Positions 62,080 through 64,000 of a stretch of DNA of 64,000 nt are shown here, piece after piece (the first letter of the stretch is position 1; every line of letters begins with the position of its first letter). The DNA lies in NCBI RefSeq assembly GCF_018343535.1, contig NZ_JAGYPF010000003.1, positions 434,001-498,000 on the forward strand, read 5' to 3'. The translations under genes were made by a program, and so were the position numbers. The stretch is from Neobacillus rhizophilus. GTDB taxonomy: Bacteria; Bacillota; Bacilli; Bacillales; Cytobacillaceae. The notes under the pieces were generated by a model that was given only the letters and a program-made list of their open reading frames with translations, was not told the origin of the DNA and searched no databases.

Positions 62080-62111
62080 ATTATAAACCCTCACATTAAT
62101 GTTAAGGTCAA
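62080..62111 (-). promoter_or_regulatory. MerR-type promoter with operator in the spacer
   Basis: TTGACC (-35, 62106-62111) and TATAAT (-10, 62080-62085) are 20 bp apart, the overlong spacer used by MerR activators. The spacer contains the dyad CCTTAACATTAATGTGAGGG centred on ACATTAATGT. Confidence 0.8.
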
Positions 62112-62298
62112 TGGTTTTTTAAGAAAAAAACATAAAAATTTTTAAGGAAAGCACCCGTTAATGGAATGCTATTATGATTCTTGCATAGAACCATCCCTAG
62201 TCTCCCAATAAACTTCATTTAAACTATACACTGAGTTTACAAGGATTTAATAATCAGATGTTATGATTGGTTTATCAACGAATGAGGAGGCAGAATAA

Positions 62299-63087
62299 AT
62301 GAATGTGCGTGCGATGTTTATTGATATGGATGGAACACTACTAAAAGCCTCAAACAACATTTCCCAACGAAATATGGAAGCCATTTATAGGCTCATGAAT
62401 CAGGGAATCAAGGTTTTTCTAGCTACTGGTCGACACTTTGAAGTAACCGCACCCTACCATAAAGAAATTGGATTACGAACTCCGATGATTTGTTTGAATG
62501 GTGCCTCTATTCACGATGCAGAGACTGGAAGACCTATGCAAATGAAAACCGTCCGAGTAAACGAAGAACGATTCCACCATCTGACCGCTGATAATCCTTG
62601 TAATGTTATTATCCATACAGCAGATGGACTTTATTGTAAGGAAACAAATGAAGAAATCGAATATTGGACAAATGTTGGGCAAATCCCGCCACGGTATATT
62701 GGAGATTTAAGACAGGCAGATTATCAAGATGTTCTTAAATATAGTGTACTAACAGGTGCACCAAGCCCGAAAATTTCAGCTTTGTTTAAAAAGGAAGCAG
62801 AAGTCATCGATTGGAATAATGGATTTGAACTGCTTGCTCCTAATGTTTCCAAATGGTCCGCTATAAAAAGCTTACTTCGCGCTTATCGAATTAGTCCAAA
62901 AGAAGCTGTAGCGATTGGAGACGGGCCGAATGATATAGAGATGCTTCGTCAAGTCGGTACTGGTGTGGCAATGGGGAACGCTGGTGAAGAGGTTAAAGCA
63001 GCTGCTGATTTTGTTACTGGACACCACGAAAATGATGGATTAGCTGAGTTTATAGAACGTTATCTTTATAAATCAAATGTGGTTTAG
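62299..63087 (+). CDS. Cof-type HAD-IIB phosphatase
   Basis: A 262-residue HAD phosphatase. Motif I is DMDGTLL (9-15), motif II is the Thr in FLATGRH, the type IIB cap runs from about 85 to 180, and motifs III/IV are KW...AIGDGPNDIEML. Such enzymes remove phosphate from sugars or cofactors such as flavin mononucleotide or pyridoxal phosphate, and the specific substrate is unknown. ATG follows GAGGAGG. Monocistronic. Confidence 0.9.
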   Translation: MNVRAMFIDMDGTLLKASNNISQRNMEAIYRLMNQGIKVFLATGRHFEVTAPYHKEIGLRTPMICLNGASIHDAETGRPMQMKTVRVNEERFHHLTADNPCNVIIHTADGLYCKETNEEIEYWTNVGQIPPRYIGDLRQADYQDVLKYSVLTGAPSPKISALFKKEAEVIDWNNGFELLAPNVSKWSAIKSLLRAYRISPKEAVAIGDGPNDIEMLRQVGTGVAMGNAGEEVKAAADFVTGHHENDGLAEFIERYLYKSNVV

Positions 63088-63563
63088 GATTATTTTAAAA
63101 TAACGATCCCTCACATTTTTTTTTGTCAAAAAAATAGAAAGTTAATCACCGCAACCTTTTGTATTCAAGCTTTCCTTGCACTTTGTTCCAAGTTTTTAAC
63201 AAAAATCATTTTTACCTCTACTATATCCTTCAATATCTTTAGGGAACTCATTAGCAAGACGTACCTTCAACTTTCCATAATAATTCCTGCCAGATAAAAT
63301 ATATATTTTCTCTTTAAATCCCTACCACTATTTAGAAATCCTCATTTAAACGGTACTACTTAATGACTATCAACTACCAGTTTCTCGATCTGGTGCCACA
63401 AGGTCGACAGGACGACCGTCCCCATGCATCATATTCAATATTGATGAATGGGGACGGTTCTCCTGCCTCACCTTCGGTTCCTGTTCAGATTCCGTAACGC
63501 TGCATCGTTACACTTATTTCTGAAAAAAACGCTTGAATGACGCAGAACCGTCCCCATGCTTCA
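63088..63563. other. Intergenic region with partial palindromes
   Basis: AT-rich, no gene visible. Between about 63400 and 63565 there are three arms of the dispersed element (GACCGTCCCCATGCATCA, TGATGAATGGGGACGGTTCTC in part, and GCAGAACCGTCCCCATGCTTCA in part), arranged irregularly rather than as one clean palindrome. Confidence 0.6.
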
Positions 63564-64000
63564 TTAGTGTATGTCTTTTTTCTTAAATCGGCCGCCATGT
63601 ACTGCCGAGACGTCTGTGGCAATGATGAATGCTTGGGGATCTATTTCTCTAATGATGTCTTTCATTTTTGTTTCTTCCAGCCTTGTGAAGACGCATAGAA
63701 TAACGCGTTTGTCCTCGCCGCTATAAGACCCCTCTCCGTGCAGATAGGTCACTCCCCGGCCTAGCCGCTCAGTGATAGCTTCTGCCATCTCATCGGTATT
63801 GTCACTTATGATATACACGGATTTCATGTCATCCAACCCTTTAACCACAACGTCAATGGTCCGGAAAGCAATATAGTATGTAAGCATTGAAAATAAAGCA
63901 TTTTCGATAGAGAATACAAAGGCTGCAACCGAGAAGATAATCACGTTTACAAACATGATAATTTCGCCCACAGTAAATGGTACCCTCTTCTCAATTAAGA
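63564..64000 (-). CDS. YitT-family protein, C-terminal part (gene continues beyond the window)
   Basis: At least 145 residues of a YitT-type protein. The last membrane segments (EIIMFVNVIIFSVAAFVFSI, YYIAFRTIDVVVKG) are followed by the C-terminal DUF2179 domain (about the last 85 residues: SVYIISDNTDEMAEAITERL, GRGVTYLHGEGSYSGEDKRV, FIIATDVSAVHGGRFKK). The reading frame is open through the window edge at 64000, with residues EKRVPFTVGEI before the first internal GTG, so the true start lies outside. Function of the family is unknown; bacilli encode several paralogues. Confidence 0.87.
   Translation of the reverse strand, partial: LIEKRVPFTVGEIIMFVNVIIFSVAAFVFSIENALFSMLTYYIAFRTIDVVVKGLDDMKSVYIISDNTDEMAEAITERLGRGVTYLHGEGSYSGEDKRVILCVFTRLEETKMKDIIREIDPQAFIIATDVSAVHGGRFKKKDIH

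Overview
The window looks like chromosome from a low-GC, endospore-forming Bacillaceae bacterium (Bacillus, Neobacillus or a close relative). The evidence is strong AGGAGG-type ribosome binding sites, frequent TTG and GTG starts, gerPA-type spore genes, PucR- and CcpA-style regulation, Zur, MntR and PhoP boxes of Bacillus type, and an FtsZ very like that of B. subtilis. A species cannot be named from the sequence alone.

Layout. (1) 438-2354: a type B carboxylesterase and a small DUF2809 membrane protein. (2) 2501-17408: a large aromatic-catabolism island, all on the minus strand. Operon A (2501-5570) has a flavin-dependent monooxygenase oxygenase component, a meta-cleavage-product hydrolase and a vicinal-oxygen-chelate extradiol dioxygenase. 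Operon B (7863-14627) has a second oxygenase component, its flavin reductase, a kinase-degenerate FAD synthetase, an MhpB-like class III extradiol dioxygenase, a second hydrolase, an MhpD-like hydratase and an MFS transporter. Each operon lies beside a paralogous XylR_N-V4R-PucR regulator, and both operon promoters carry the same cre-like sequence. A 52-bp tandem array lies between operon B and the second regulator. (3) 17733-24386: HAD phosphatase, a PhoP-box-driven 31-residue microprotein candidate, a DHODH-like membrane fusion, a Pro/Gly-rich protein, GNAT, PhzF, an SDR and a stand-alone acyl carrier protein. Many copies of a palindromic GGGGACGGTTCTC element are scattered here. (4) 24658-30072: NTF2-like protein, MDR oxidoreductase, MntH with an MntR-like box, four gerPA-like genes and UppP. 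(5) 30217-37115: a zinc region with ZnuA-like lipoprotein, YciC-like GTPase and zinc-free ribosomal protein L33, each under a Zur box, then a YcgQ/YcgR/HupE membrane operon. (6) 37397-44176: a 2259-residue sortase-anchored metallophosphoesterase; a 1289-bp IS3-family element sits in the loop of its terminator. (7) 45649-50294: a branched-chain amino-acid-type ABC transporter. (8) 50655-51836: an ftsZ outside any division cluster. (9) 52200-52830: a second 52-bp array with a third, unrelated 52-bp doublet behind it. (10) 53022-58866: a Pot-type ABC transporter, an M29/NicX-like metalloenzyme and a GntR regulator with three identical operators. (11) 59159-64000: DUF4240 protein, polysaccharide deacetylase, a MerR-thioredoxin pair, a Cof-type phosphatase and the C-terminal part of a YitT-family protein cut by the window edge.

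How the genes fit together. The aromatic island encodes hydroxylation of a phenol to a catechol, ring opening by either of two unrelated extradiol enzymes, hydrolysis of the ring-fission product and hydration of the resulting dienoate. The final aldolase and acylating aldehyde dehydrogenase are not in this window. The FAD synthetase and flavin reductase would feed the monooxygenases. The zinc region is a coherent zinc-starvation response. The GntR, metalloenzyme and Pot transporter genes form a self-contained uptake and breakdown unit for an unknown small molecule.
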